Source: JACMNW01 sp031406155 (lineage in GTDB: Bacteria > Pseudomonadota > Alphaproteobacteria > Rhodobacterales > Rhodobacteraceae). Taken from it: 64,000 nucleotides of DNA. Both the position numbers and the translations under genes were made by a program. Positions 7,474-14,732 of this stretch are shown here, in pieces. The stretch is taken from NCBI GenBank assembly GCA_031406155.1, contig JANOGW010000015.1, forward strand, positions 10,966 to 74,965, in the 5' to 3' direction. The first letter of the stretch is position 1, and each line of letters opens with the position of its first letter. The notes beneath the pieces are model-generated. The model was given only the letters and a program-made list of their open reading frames with translations. It did not search any database and was not told where the DNA came from.

Positions 7474-8937
7474 TCAGGCTGAAACCGCAAACTCTGTCAT
7501 CATGCCGGTCGACAGGTGCGGCATGTGGTGACAGTGCAGCATCCAGCGCGCTGCCTCGCCCGCGTCCAACGCTACGGTGACCTGCGTCATCGGCGGCACA
7601 TAGACCGTGTCGCGCATCGCCCCGTTGATCGCCCGGCCGTTGATGTTCACCACCTGAAACGCATGGCCGTGCAGGTGCATCGGATGGCCCATCATCGACA
7701 TGTTGTGAAACATCAACTCGACCCGCTCGCCGCTGACAGCATCAATCGGCTTGTGCGTGTCCCAGGTCTGGCCATCAATCGTCCACAGATAGGGCTGCAT
7801 CGAGCCTGCCAGCATGATCATGTGGCTACGGTCCACCGGACGGGCGGCAAGCGGGTTCACTGCTTGCAGCAGCATTTCCTGCGCCATGTCGGTATCGAAG
7901 GCAGGCGCATCGGCCTCGCCCATGGCGTCGATCTTGTTGACCTGCGCGCCCGTGGTGGCAAGGATCAGGCCTGTGCGTTCGCGCGCGCCTTCGCGCAGGG
8001 CCAGCACCGGGAAAGCGCCATCGCCCGGCAGATCAATCTCGATATCCAGCCGCTGCGCCATGGCCATGCCGAACCGCGTGCCGGGCATTGGCATAATCGC
8101 ATGACCATCCACCGCCACCAGCCGCGCGGGCATGCCGGTGTCGATCCAGAACGTTGTGGCCGCAGCCGCGTTGACGATCCGCAACCGAACGCGTCCACCC
8201 TTTTCCACCGCGACAACCTGCGGGTCAGAAAGCGTGCGGTCATTGGCGAGATAGGCGTCGAAATTGAAATCGTTCAGGTCCATGGCCATGCCGCCCATCG
8301 CCATCCCGAACATATCGCCACCCGACATGTCCATGCCGGAATGGTCCATGCCAGCCACCCTGTCATCGCCCATAGCCGCCATATCGTGACCGGCCGTGCC
8401 ACCGGTGATCTCGGCCAAGACTTCCTCGGCAGGACGGAATGAAAAGTCATGCAGGAACATGACCACCTCTTGCCGGTCTGCCGCCACATCTGCAGCGGTG
8501 CGCACGATCAAAGGGGCGGCGAGAAGTTTCATCTCCTGCACCGGCACATGGCTGTGCATCCAATGCGTGCCGGGATTGGGCACGTAGTCATAGCTGCGCA
8601 GCTCGCCCGTTTTGAACAACGGCATCGGCAGGTTTGGCACCCCGTCCTGCGCGTTGGGTGGCAATTGGCCATGCCAATGGATGATGGTTTCAACATCGAG
8701 GCTGTTTGTCAGGTCCACGCGAAACTGCTGGCCCGGATCAAGGATCAGCCCTTGCCCGCCTTCCCCGTTGATCAGCCCGTAAACCGTGGCTGCCTTGCCA
8801 TCAATTTCGAGCACGCGGGTGGCAGCAGTCAGGCTCAGCGGTGCGGATTGAGCGAACGCAGATCGCGGAAGCGCTGTCGCTGCAGCCATCGCTGCCGATG
8901 CGGCGATAAAGCCGCGACGTGTAAGATCCTGTGTCAT
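7474..8937 (-). CDS. Multicopper oxidase (CueO/CopA-like), Tat-exported
   Basis: A 487-residue periplasmic oxidase that should oxidise Cu(I) and detoxify copper. It has a Tat signal (LTRRGFIAASAAMAA), copper ligands in IIHWHGQLPP, THWMHSHV, HPMHLHGHAF and the C-terminal MLHCHHMPHLSTGMM (type 1/2/3 sites), and a Met/His-rich insert (about residues 200-235) as in CueO and PcoA-type enzymes. The frame is open to 9180, but the ATG at 8937 has GGAG seven bases upstream and starts directly before the Tat motif. It lies between a small His/Met secreted protein and a TlpA-like gene. Confidence 0.95.
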   Translation of the reverse strand: MTQDLTRRGFIAASAAMAAATALPRSAFAQSAPLSLTAATRVLEIDGKAATVYGLINGEGGQGLILDPGQQFRVDLTNSLDVETIIHWHGQLPPNAQDGVPNLPMPLFKTGELRSYDYVPNPGTHWMHSHVPVQEMKLLAAPLIVRTAADVAADRQEVVMFLHDFSFRPAEEVLAEITGGTAGHDMAAMGDDRVAGMDHSGMDMSGGDMFGMAMGGMAMDLNDFNFDAYLANDRTLSDPQVVAVEKGGRVRLRIVNAAAATTFWIDTGMPARLVAVDGHAIMPMPGTRFGMAMAQRLDIEIDLPGDGAFPVLALREGARERTGLILATTGAQVNKIDAMGEADAPAFDTDMAQEMLLQAVNPLAARPVDRSHMIMLAGSMQPYLWTIDGQTWDTHKPIDAVSGERVELMFHNMSMMGHPMHLHGHAFQVVNINGRAINGAMRDTVYVPPMTQVTVALDAGEAARWMLHCHHMPHLSTGMMTEFAVSA

Positions 8938-9004
8938 GTTGATGCTCCAAAAGGCTTCAAAGAAGCCAACGCAAAAAATGCCTCGCAGGTTCCGCGAAGC
9001 GCGT

Positions 9005-9376
9005 TCAAGCGGCAGGAGGTGTGTCGGGAGGGCGTTGGGCCGGGCCTGGCTGGAACGACACCCAAACGGGACCCGCATCCATCGTCCAGCGTGCAAAGAC
9101 GAAAACCACGAACCGCACTGAAAGCAAAGGCCCCTCGGCCCCGGCAAGGCTGGCACATAACATGGCACAAAGCGCGCCATTCATCCCGTCATGCAGGCCG
9201 CCGGAGTGGCGCATCTGGCCCTGCGCGTTAGCGGTGTGATGCTTCGTCATCGCAGGCGTTTCGGTCACTGCCGTCATGCCCGGATGCGGAAGGGTCAGCA
9301 TGACAAACAACGCAAGCACGAGGCTTAGGCGAAGCAGCAGATGGCTGTCAGCAAGGCTTCGGTTATAACGCGGCAT
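9005..9376 (-). CDS. Small membrane/secreted protein of the copper operon
   Basis: A 123-residue protein with a hydrophobic N-terminal segment (LLLRLSLVLALFVMLTLP), a His/Met-rich middle (KHHTANAQGQMRHSGGLHDGMN) and a second hydrophobic stretch with two cysteines (ALCAMLCASLAG). No family was recognised. It is first in the reverse-strand operon, 67 bp ahead of the multicopper oxidase. His, Met and Cys residues suggest metal contact (inference). Confidence rests on its context and composition. Confidence 0.6.
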   Translation of the reverse strand: MPRYNRSLADSHLLLRLSLVLALFVMLTLPHPGMTAVTETPAMTKHHTANAQGQMRHSGGLHDGMNGALCAMLCASLAGAEGPLLSVRFVVFVFARWTMDAGPVWVSFQPGPAQRPPDTPPAA

Positions 9377-9678
9377 GCAAGCGTGTTAGGCCGCGAACAG
9401 AGCCAGATCAAGTCACGTCTTGAAGTACGGCCATTCGGTATCACGAAAGTTGACGCCGTGCAGCGGATGATAGGCTGTAAGCCAAGCGCTGCTCCAACTG
9501 ATGGTCATGCCGCCTACGGCGACAGCCCTCACAGAGGGCAAGACGCTCCATGGACTAAAAGTGTTGCAAATCAATGGCTTTGGCAGCACTTCATCATACC
9601 CGTCCGTACGAGCGCACCGATTTTTCAGGGGGGACTCGTCAAACGTTGACTTGGCGTTGACAAGGATTTGGAATGACA
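9377..9678. other. Intergenic stretch without a recognisable gene
   Basis: Only weak ORFs are present (for example an 88-codon reverse-strand frame at 9413-9679) with no recognisable domain and no ribosome site. The stretch may hold remains of a mobile element, given the hairpin and tRNA fragment that follow. It would also hold the promoter of the reverse-strand copper operon. Confidence 0.4.
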
Positions 9679-9703
9679 AAAGCCGAGCGTTTTGCTCGGC
9701 TTT
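9679..9703. terminator. Bidirectional terminator-like hairpin
   Basis: AAAGCCGAGC (9679-9688) and GCTCGGCTTT (9694-9703) form a perfect 10-bp stem with a 5-nt loop (GTTTT). A/T ends flank both sides, as in rho-independent terminators that work in both directions. Confidence 0.6.
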
Positions 9704-9730
9704 GAAGTCTTTGATAAGACGTAGTTTTTT

Positions 9731-9776
9731 GGTTTCGGGGACAGGTTTTGAACCTGTGACCTTCAGGTTATGAGCC
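9731..9776 (-). pseudogene. 3' fragment of a tRNA-Met gene (likely att scar)
   Basis: Read on the minus strand this is the 3' half of a Met tRNA: GGCTCATAACC (anticodon CAT in its loop), the variable-loop AAGGTC, a T-arm with GGTTCAAA and acceptor-like CCCCGAAACC. The D-arm and 5' acceptor half are absent, and the sequence diverges directly after the anticodon stem. Such 3' tRNA duplicates are typical integration-site scars. Confidence 0.65.
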
Positions 9777-9882
9777 TATGCCGTAAATTTCGCGAAATAC
9801 AATAAAAACAGTCGCTTACACAACAAGCTTTTGAAATCACGCAACAACTGTCCCTGGGATGAGCGACGTTTGCCGCGTTTCG

Positions 9883-9936
9883 ACTGCACGATCCGCGCGA
9901 AACCGTCGTATCCCGGTTGAGGTGGCGTTGATGTGC
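9883..9936. repeat. Dispersed repeat, copy 1
   Basis: Starts ACTGCACG and ends GGTTGAGGTGGCGTTGATGTGC in essentially the same form as a second copy at 10844-10889, which lacks 8 bases near the left end. The two copies flank the Pr6Pr gene as direct repeats. Origin unknown; they could be relics of insertion-sequence ends. Confidence 0.6.
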
Positions 9937-10119
9937 CCGACAAAGTGATCTGTCATAACTGCCACGATAATCGCACGCCACATTGACTTTTTAGGTCCAG
10001 TGCGGACATTGGTACTGATGATTGCAACGCACAGAAGCGACCTTTCCAACCAAAGTTTGCCGTCTACTCGTAGCGAACATTTCTAGTTAGCAGATTTGGC
10101 AGCTGATAAAGGGCACACA

Positions 10120-10734
10120 ATGCGCATCGAAACCGGGACCGCCCGCGCCGCGGCGGGGGTAATCGCATTTATTGGTTTGGTCGGGTTGTCTGTGCAACTT
10201 AGCGCGGTAATCGATCAAGTCGGGTCAGCTGCCGGGGCTATCTGGGTAATGCTGCGCTTCTTCACGATTTTGACCAACGTGATTGCGGCGGCGGTGTTCA
10301 CTGGCATCGCTTTCGGTCAGCCTGCCTTCCGGTCTCAGAGCCTCTTGGGTTTGATGACGCTGTCGATATTGTTCGTCGGCGCGGTCTATGTTCTGCTCCT
10401 GAGGGGACTGGTCGAACTGAGTGGCGGAGCGGCAACCGCCAACCTGATACTGCATTACTTCGTGCCTGGCTTGGCACTGTTGTTCTGGTTACTGTTTGCG
10501 CCAAAAGGCACGCTGAAATGGCGTGATCCGGTGCTTTGGGCCATCTACCCGCTCGCCTATTTCGCCTATGCGCTGGTGCGCGGCGCGTCGGACGGCAAAT
10601 ATCCCTATCCGTTCATGGACATTCCCAAGGTTGGCTGGACATCAGCCGTTACCACAGTTGCGATAATCTTGGTTGCTTACCTTTTGATCGGGACAGTTTT
10701 CGTCTGGTTCGGCCGCTTGTTGGACCCGACCTGA
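10120..10734 (+). CDS. Pr6Pr-family integral membrane protein (FAR-17a/AIG1-like)
   Basis: A 204-residue protein with six predicted membrane helices and the family landmarks LRFFTILTNVI in helix 2-3, ILHYFVPGLALLFW in the middle and PYPFMDIPKVGW before the last helix. Pr6Pr proteins are related to the FAR-17a/AIG1 group; their bacterial role is unknown. I choose the ATG at 10120; a TTG at 10096 would add eight residues. It stands alone between the two copies of a dispersed repeat. Confidence 0.8.
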   Translation: MRIETGTARAAAGVIAFIGLVGLSVQLSAVIDQVGSAAGAIWVMLRFFTILTNVIAAAVFTGIAFGQPAFRSQSLLGLMTLSILFVGAVYVLLLRGLVELSGGAATANLILHYFVPGLALLFWLLFAPKGTLKWRDPVLWAIYPLAYFAYALVRGASDGKYPYPFMDIPKVGWTSAVTTVAIILVAYLLIGTVFVWFGRLLDPT

Positions 10735-10795
10735 AGGGAAGCATAGCTGAAGGCATTAAACTTGAAGGGTCACACTTTCATCTGAGTCATTCTCG

Positions 10796-10843
10796 GGGTG
10801 GCGCGCCCTCACCAGATGACCGCCACCCTGCGCCACCCCGCCA
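10796..10843. repeat. Left copy of 48-bp direct repeat (candidate att site)
   Basis: This 48-bp sequence recurs at 16364-16411 with one mismatch (G to A, in ACCAGATGACC versus ACCAAATGACC). It contains the inverted arms GGGTGGCGC (10796-10804) and GCGCCACCC (10830-10838) and two tandem CGCCACCC units, an arrangement suited to integrase binding. The right copy lies just upstream of a tyrosine integrase gene. Confidence 0.8.
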
Positions 10844-10889
10844 ACTGCACGAAACCGCCGTCTGAAGGTTGAGGTGGCGTTGATGTGCA
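10844..10889. repeat. Dispersed repeat, copy 2
   Basis: Direct-repeat partner of 9883-9936: it shares the ACTGCACG start, GAAACCG and the run GGTTGAGGTGGCGTTGATGTGC. It abuts the left copy of the 48-bp repeat. Between this and 11059 no gene was found. Confidence 0.6.
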
Positions 10890-11059
10890 CGCCAAGGATC
10901 ATAATCTACAATCGTGCAGTCACTTTTTTCCAAAGCCTACGTCATCACATCAATCACGGGCCACCAGCGGGCATTGCAGCAGCCTGCTGGCACTTACGTC
11001 CGATTTCGTCGGCAAACAAAGCGAAACTGGTTCGCTCGGGAAGGGCCATCATGTGTGCA

Positions 11060-11593
11060 TCAAACGCCCGTTAGGTGGGAAGCGGCGGCCGTCTCTATCG
11101 CGCGCAATTTCTCCGCAACTGACTGCAATCTGGCTGACCGTTCATTCTGCCAAACCCTCTCTGACCAAAGCAGCAACCGACCGTCATCGATCACCAATCT
11201 CACGGCATGTTGCGAAATCGCATCTAAGTGATGTGCCAAGTTCACCGGCAACGACATGCGGCCATCCGGATCCAGACTCAGCCGAAGGTATCGATCCATA
11301 GCGATCAGAGCCATCCTAGCCCGGTCAACTTCCGCTTCGACGGCCAATAGTGCACCGAGGCCGCGCATGATCACATCTCCCACAGGCTCCCACGGCATGA
11401 GCTCTGCGTGGCTTCCTGGTTCGACCCGGGCCAACAGCCCTATTGGTCGGTCACCTTGGGACCAACTCAATCGTGCTCTGGCCGAGGCTGGCAGCAGCAG
11501 GCGGGACTTGCTCGTCAGTGCCACGACCTCTGTCCACGTCGACGTAGCCAACGTGGCGACAGGGTTCCAGTTGGGTGGTCTTCCAGATTTCAT
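11060..11593 (-). CDS. MraZ/AbrB-like DNA-binding protein
   Basis: A 177-residue protein that seems to hold two SpoVT-AbrB-type half-barrels as in MraZ: one around SKSRLLLPASARARL and one around LSLDPDGRMSLPVNLAHHLD, followed by VRLVIDDGRLLLWSERVW, which resembles the MraZ ending (..IEIWSKERW..). It is longer than MraZ (about 145 residues), with a helical insert between the halves. Divergent from the rightward module across 109 bp, it is a candidate autoregulator of the island. Similarity is by eye and moderate. Confidence 0.6.
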   Translation of the reverse strand: MKSGRPPNWNPVATLATSTWTEVVALTSKSRLLLPASARARLSWSQGDRPIGLLARVEPGSHAELMPWEPVGDVIMRGLGALLAVEAEVDRARMALIAMDRYLRLSLDPDGRMSLPVNLAHHLDAISQHAVRLVIDDGRLLLWSERVWQNERSARLQSVAEKLRAIETAAASHLTGV

Positions 11594-11634
11594 GGGCCAA
11601 ATTGGGAATATGTGTTACTTTGACTGCTAACAGG

Positions 11635-11677
11635 CTATCCACAGCTTATCCACTGGTTTCAGATAGATTTATTCACA
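11635..11677. promoter_or_regulatory. Cluster of three DnaA-box-like 9-mers
   Basis: CTATCCACA (11635-11643), TTATCCACT (11646-11654) and TTATTCACA (11669-11677) lie within 43 bp. The third matches the TTATNCACA consensus exactly; the others differ at one position. They sit in the divergent promoter region between the MraZ-like gene and the rightward module, next to a strong AGGAGG at 11685-11690. Confidence 0.5.
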
Positions 11678-11702
11678 TAAGTTCAGGAGGTATTCGCTTG
11701 CA

Positions 11703-12497
11703 GTGCCCGGCTCCGGGTGGCACTCTGAACAATTATGGGATAATGTTCATGGGAAACCTATGCCAGTGACCATCAAGCACTTTGCGCCGCTGGACGTCCC
11801 GCAGGACCTAGTCTGTTGGACTCGCATGCAATCGGAGGCTGGCCAAAAGCTGGAAGAAATCATTGCCCGCAAAGAGATAGAGCGATGTGCAGGGAATGGC
11901 GTTTTCTTCTGGGGCGTAGGAAATGCGCCTGCAGTCGTAACATCTGGCTACGCTCGCCTCCAAATGCCGGTGCAAGTCGTCTTTTCTATTATGAAAGGGC
12001 GTCCGCGATCAGTGGATGCGGCACCACGCTCGATCCTCGTTTGGCGCAGTTATCTAGACATGTTCGGCGTAGAACGTGAGCTGCCACATCATGCGTTGAT
12101 TACGAGTCGTGGCGAGACCGACGCGGGCGACAAAAGGCGCCACTATGCTTTGATTTGTTCTAGCAGCGCGCCGTTGCGCCTCGAGCATGGCGTTCGCTTC
12201 GATCCTACAGCGTATCGCAATGCTGGGGGCACTGGCGGTCCCGTGGGTTCCTCGCAGGTGACGGCGCTCTTGCAGCGTGCCGCGCCAACTAGTTCTGGTG
12301 ACTATGAGGTAAATTTGACAGCCAACCTGTTTGGCAGCTATTGGGTGAAGCTAACCAATCCAGTTGTTTTGGAGGCAAAGGATGTCGAGCAGACCGCCAA
12401 CGTTGCCTCATCCAAGGAGTGGTGTAGCCTAGTAATGGGCCTGCGCAGGAGCGGCCAGCCCATCGCCCTCCCTGCACTGCAATCAAGTTTCTTCTGA
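11703..12497 (+). CDS. Unknown protein, first gene of the HEIGH/PIN module
   Basis: 264 residues, cytosolic, with no recognised domain. An N-terminal segment (about residues 46-75) reads KLEEIIARKEIERC and then GVFFWGVGNA; a similar segment opens the unknown protein encoded at 14148-14732. A middle stretch has TSRGETDAGDKRRHYAL and a C-terminal half has NLTANLFGSYWVKL. I use the GTG at 11703, with AGGAGG about 12 bases upstream. A TTG at 11698 in another frame would give a 23-residue leader ending at 11769, with the gene then starting at the ATG at 11760. Eleven bases separate it from the protease gene. Confidence 0.6.
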   Translation: MPGSGWHSEQLWDNVHGKPMPVTIKHFAPLDVPQDLVCWTRMQSEAGQKLEEIIARKEIERCAGNGVFFWGVGNAPAVVTSGYARLQMPVQVVFSIMKGRPRSVDAAPRSILVWRSYLDMFGVERELPHHALITSRGETDAGDKRRHYALICSSSAPLRLEHGVRFDPTAYRNAGGTGGPVGSSQVTALLQRAAPTSSGDYEVNLTANLFGSYWVKLTNPVVLEAKDVEQTANVASSKEWCSLVMGLRRSGQPIALPALQSSFF

Positions 12498-12508
12498 ATG
12501 AGACATAA

Positions 12509-13513
12509 GTGCCCTTGACGGAAAGCACCTCGACCAAGCTTCGGAAAGAATTGCGCCGGTCGGGGCTGAGTTCCGCAGCGATTGATGCTGCTTGGCCTCG
12601 ATGGTGGAGCGACGATTTGTCGGAAAGTCCGTCTGCCAACGCTGAGCTTCGCTTTGCGCTGGCCCGCAAGCTAGGATTGGCTCCAAGGCCATTGCTTGGC
12701 GAGCGCGTGGAATTCGTCTGGAAGGACCGTGCCCGCTTCAAGCACCTTGGGGCTGAAACTGAGGCTGATCAGCAAGTGCTTAGTTCCTTTGCTATGTCTG
12801 TTGGCCGACTACTGACGAGGACGGCCCCATCGGGGAAAGGCTTCCACGGGATAAGTGCCGAGGAACTCCGTCAATCGATTCTCAAGTCATCACAGTACGT
12901 CGACCTCCGCACGCTGCTAGCCGCATGCTGGGGCTTGGGTGTACCGGTAGTCCACCTCCGAGTTTTCCCGCTAACAGTTAAAGCCATGCACGCGATGGTA
13001 ACCGGCGTGGGCGATGTCGCGGCAATCATGCTCGGAAGGGATGCTAGTTACCCCGCTCCGCTGGCATTTACGCTTGCGCACGAGATTGGGCACATCGCGC
13101 TTGGGCACGTCCTCTCAGGGACAGCTCTGGTCGAGGTTGAGGATCCGGCTCAAGCGAAGGATCACGACCAAGAAGAACAGGCGGCAGATGCCTATGCCCT
13201 AACTCTTCTCACCGGCTCTCCGAGCCCAGAGATCACTACGGAATTCGACAGGTACAACGCCCCCACCTTGGCAAATGCTGCAATCAAGGCAGGTCCACTT
13301 CACCGCATCGAGCCTGGTACGTTGGCACTGTTCGTTGGACACCTGCAGGGGAATTGGCCTGTGGTAATGACTGCTTTGCGAATGATCTACCCCCATCCTG
13401 TACAAATATGGAAGGCAGTGAATGCCCTTGCCTGTGAGGAGATCAACTGGGAGGCACTTGTGGACGACGATAAAGATTTTGTCCGAGCATTGCTAAATGC
13501 TGATGATGTCTAG
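12509..13513 (+). CDS. ImmA/IrrE-type zinc metalloprotease (HEIGH)
   Basis: 334 residues; a central M78-like zinc protease core, FTLAHEIGHIALGH, has the HExxH pair and E..AD in EEQAADAYAL as third ligand. This is the ImmA/IrrE arrangement, known for cleaving phage-type or stress repressors. The N-terminal third (KLRKELRRSGLSSAAI and RFALARKLGLAPRPLL) looks helical, perhaps a DNA or partner binding part. Start is GTG at 12509, 11 bases after the preceding stop. Its 3' end overlaps the PIN-like gene, so the three are probably co-translated. Target unknown. Confidence 0.8.
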   Translation: MPLTESTSTKLRKELRRSGLSSAAIDAAWPRWWSDDLSESPSANAELRFALARKLGLAPRPLLGERVEFVWKDRARFKHLGAETEADQQVLSSFAMSVGRLLTRTAPSGKGFHGISAEELRQSILKSSQYVDLRTLLAACWGLGVPVVHLRVFPLTVKAMHAMVTGVGDVAAIMLGRDASYPAPLAFTLAHEIGHIALGHVLSGTALVEVEDPAQAKDHDQEEQAADAYALTLLTGSPSPEITTEFDRYNAPTLANAAIKAGPLHRIEPGTLALFVGHLQGNWPVVMTALRMIYPHPVQIWKAVNALACEEINWEALVDDDKDFVRALLNADDV

Positions 13514-14168
13514 CGGATATTACCTCGACAACGATGTGATATTAAAGATGTGCTCATATGGGGTCGGCCCAGAACTGGTCTTTTTGAGTACCGTCGACGA
13601 CCTCCCTCCTGCCATCCTAGCGTTGGCCCGTTTTACCTTAAGGTCCCGCGTTGAACGTTCAAGGGTCTTATTAGAACCAAAAAGTGTATCTGCCCAACTG
13701 GAAGCGGTTTTAGTACAGGTTCGACTGCTAGAGCCAACCCGCGAAGAAATCGACATGGCCGCCGACCTCGAAGCTGCGGCGACGGCTGCAAACCTGTCAT
13801 TTGATGCGGGCGAAAGCCAATTGGTTTCGATGCTGATGGCTCGTGGCGGGCTTGGGTTCATCACAGGTGACAAACGAGCAGCCAAGGCTATGAGCGTTGT
13901 CCTTCCGAGGCTTGAGGGGCGCATGGTTTGCTTGGAGCAAGTAATACACTCCGTCGTCGTTCTTTTCGGCGTTGAGCCACTGCGCTCGTCCGTCTGCCGC
14001 GAAAAGGCCGCTGACCGCGCAGTTGCCAACTGTTTCCAGTGCTCTTTGCCCAATGTGGATGCTCTTTCCGTCTTACAAGGCCTTGAGAGCTACTCACGGG
14101 CGCTACGTTCTGAAACAGGCAGATTGCTCGTCGCTGGCTCTGGCATATCAAGTGCGGAAGTTGCGTAA
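13503..14168 (+). CDS. PIN-like domain protein
   Basis: About 221 residues. The first half resembles a PIN nuclease: YYLDNDVIL supplies the first Asp, LSFDAGESQLVSMLMARG the central acidic pair, and FITGDKRAAKAM the third Asp. PIN domains are Mg-dependent RNases common in toxin-antitoxin and defence loci. The C-terminal part has cysteines (FQCSLPN) of unclear role. The start overlaps the protease stop (ATG at 13503 or 13506); the 3' end overlaps the convergent gene by 21 bp. Nuclease activity is inferred from motif spacing only. Confidence 0.6.
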   Translation: MMSSGYYLDNDVILKMCSYGVGPELVFLSTVDDLPPAILALARFTLRSRVERSRVLLEPKSVSAQLEAVLVQVRLLEPTREEIDMAADLEAAATAANLSFDAGESQLVSMLMARGGLGFITGDKRAAKAMSVVLPRLEGRMVCLEQVIHSVVVLFGVEPLRSSVCREKAADRAVANCFQCSLPNVDALSVLQGLESYSRALRSETGRLLVAGSGISSAEVA

Positions 14169-14732
14169 GAACACCGCGTAGGGCGCGCGTAGAGTCGCAA
14201 TGAGGCTAATTTTGCGTTCTCTTGGCCCTTGATCATTCAAGAGCACTGGCTCGTCTAAGATTTCAAGGCACGCCTTGTCTACCTTTCCAGCAATGTACTT
14301 GCTGCCAATCCTTCCAGTGCTGGGACCTACAGGAACCCGAGTTTGATCGAGAGGCAGTGCCATATCCACCTTTTTAAGATCTTCGATCACAAGAGCAAAC
14401 CTAGAACCAAGGACCCGAATTTCGGGCGGGATTACCATCCAGTTAGTGTTGTCCGGAGAGTACTCTGCAGCCGCGAGGGGCTCAGCAAAATGCCTAGAAT
14501 TCATCTGTTCCATTACAAGATGGATCGGTGCGCCTTTGGCCTCGAACGCACCTGCGAAGGGTTGTACCATCGAACTGGGGTGACATGTATTCCCGCCGTA
14601 GCCCCACATCGCGAACCCAGCATCATCAATCTCTTTGGTCTTGCGAGCAATGATGTCATCTAGCCCTTCATTGGCATGCGTACCGACCTTCATAAATAAG
14701 ACACCCGCCCCAGGCTTGAATATCTCGGTCAT
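14148..14732 (-). CDS. Unknown protein with WGxGN motif, third gene of kinase operon
   Basis: 194 residues, no recognised domain. The N terminus carries HANEGLDDIIARK and then GFAMWGYGGNTCHP, similar to the motif of the unknown protein at 11703-12497 (L-acid-acid-IIARK, then WG.GN). Other notable segments are PIHLVMEQMNSRHFA and MVIPPEIRVLGSRFALVIEDL. Its ATG overlaps the stop of the BpsA-like gene (14729-14732), so the two are coupled. It may form an enzyme or sensor with the two upstream proteins (inference). Confidence 0.65.
   Translation of the reverse strand: MTEIFKPGAGVLFMKVGTHANEGLDDIIARKTKEIDDAGFAMWGYGGNTCHPSSMVQPFAGAFEAKGAPIHLVMEQMNSRHFAEPLAAAEYSPDNTNWMVIPPEIRVLGSRFALVIEDLKKVDMALPLDQTRVPVGPSTGRIGSKYIAGKVDKACLEILDEPVLLNDQGPRERKISLIATLRAPYAVFLRNFRT

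Noticed and set aside
9413..9679. An 88-codon reverse frame before the tRNA fragment
   Set aside because: No ribosome site or domain; runs into a terminator-like hairpin. Possibly decayed DNA.
9501..9773. A forward ORF ending GTGFEPVTFRL
   Set aside because: This ending is the known false translation of a reverse-strand tRNA-Met; it marks the tRNA fragment, not a protein.
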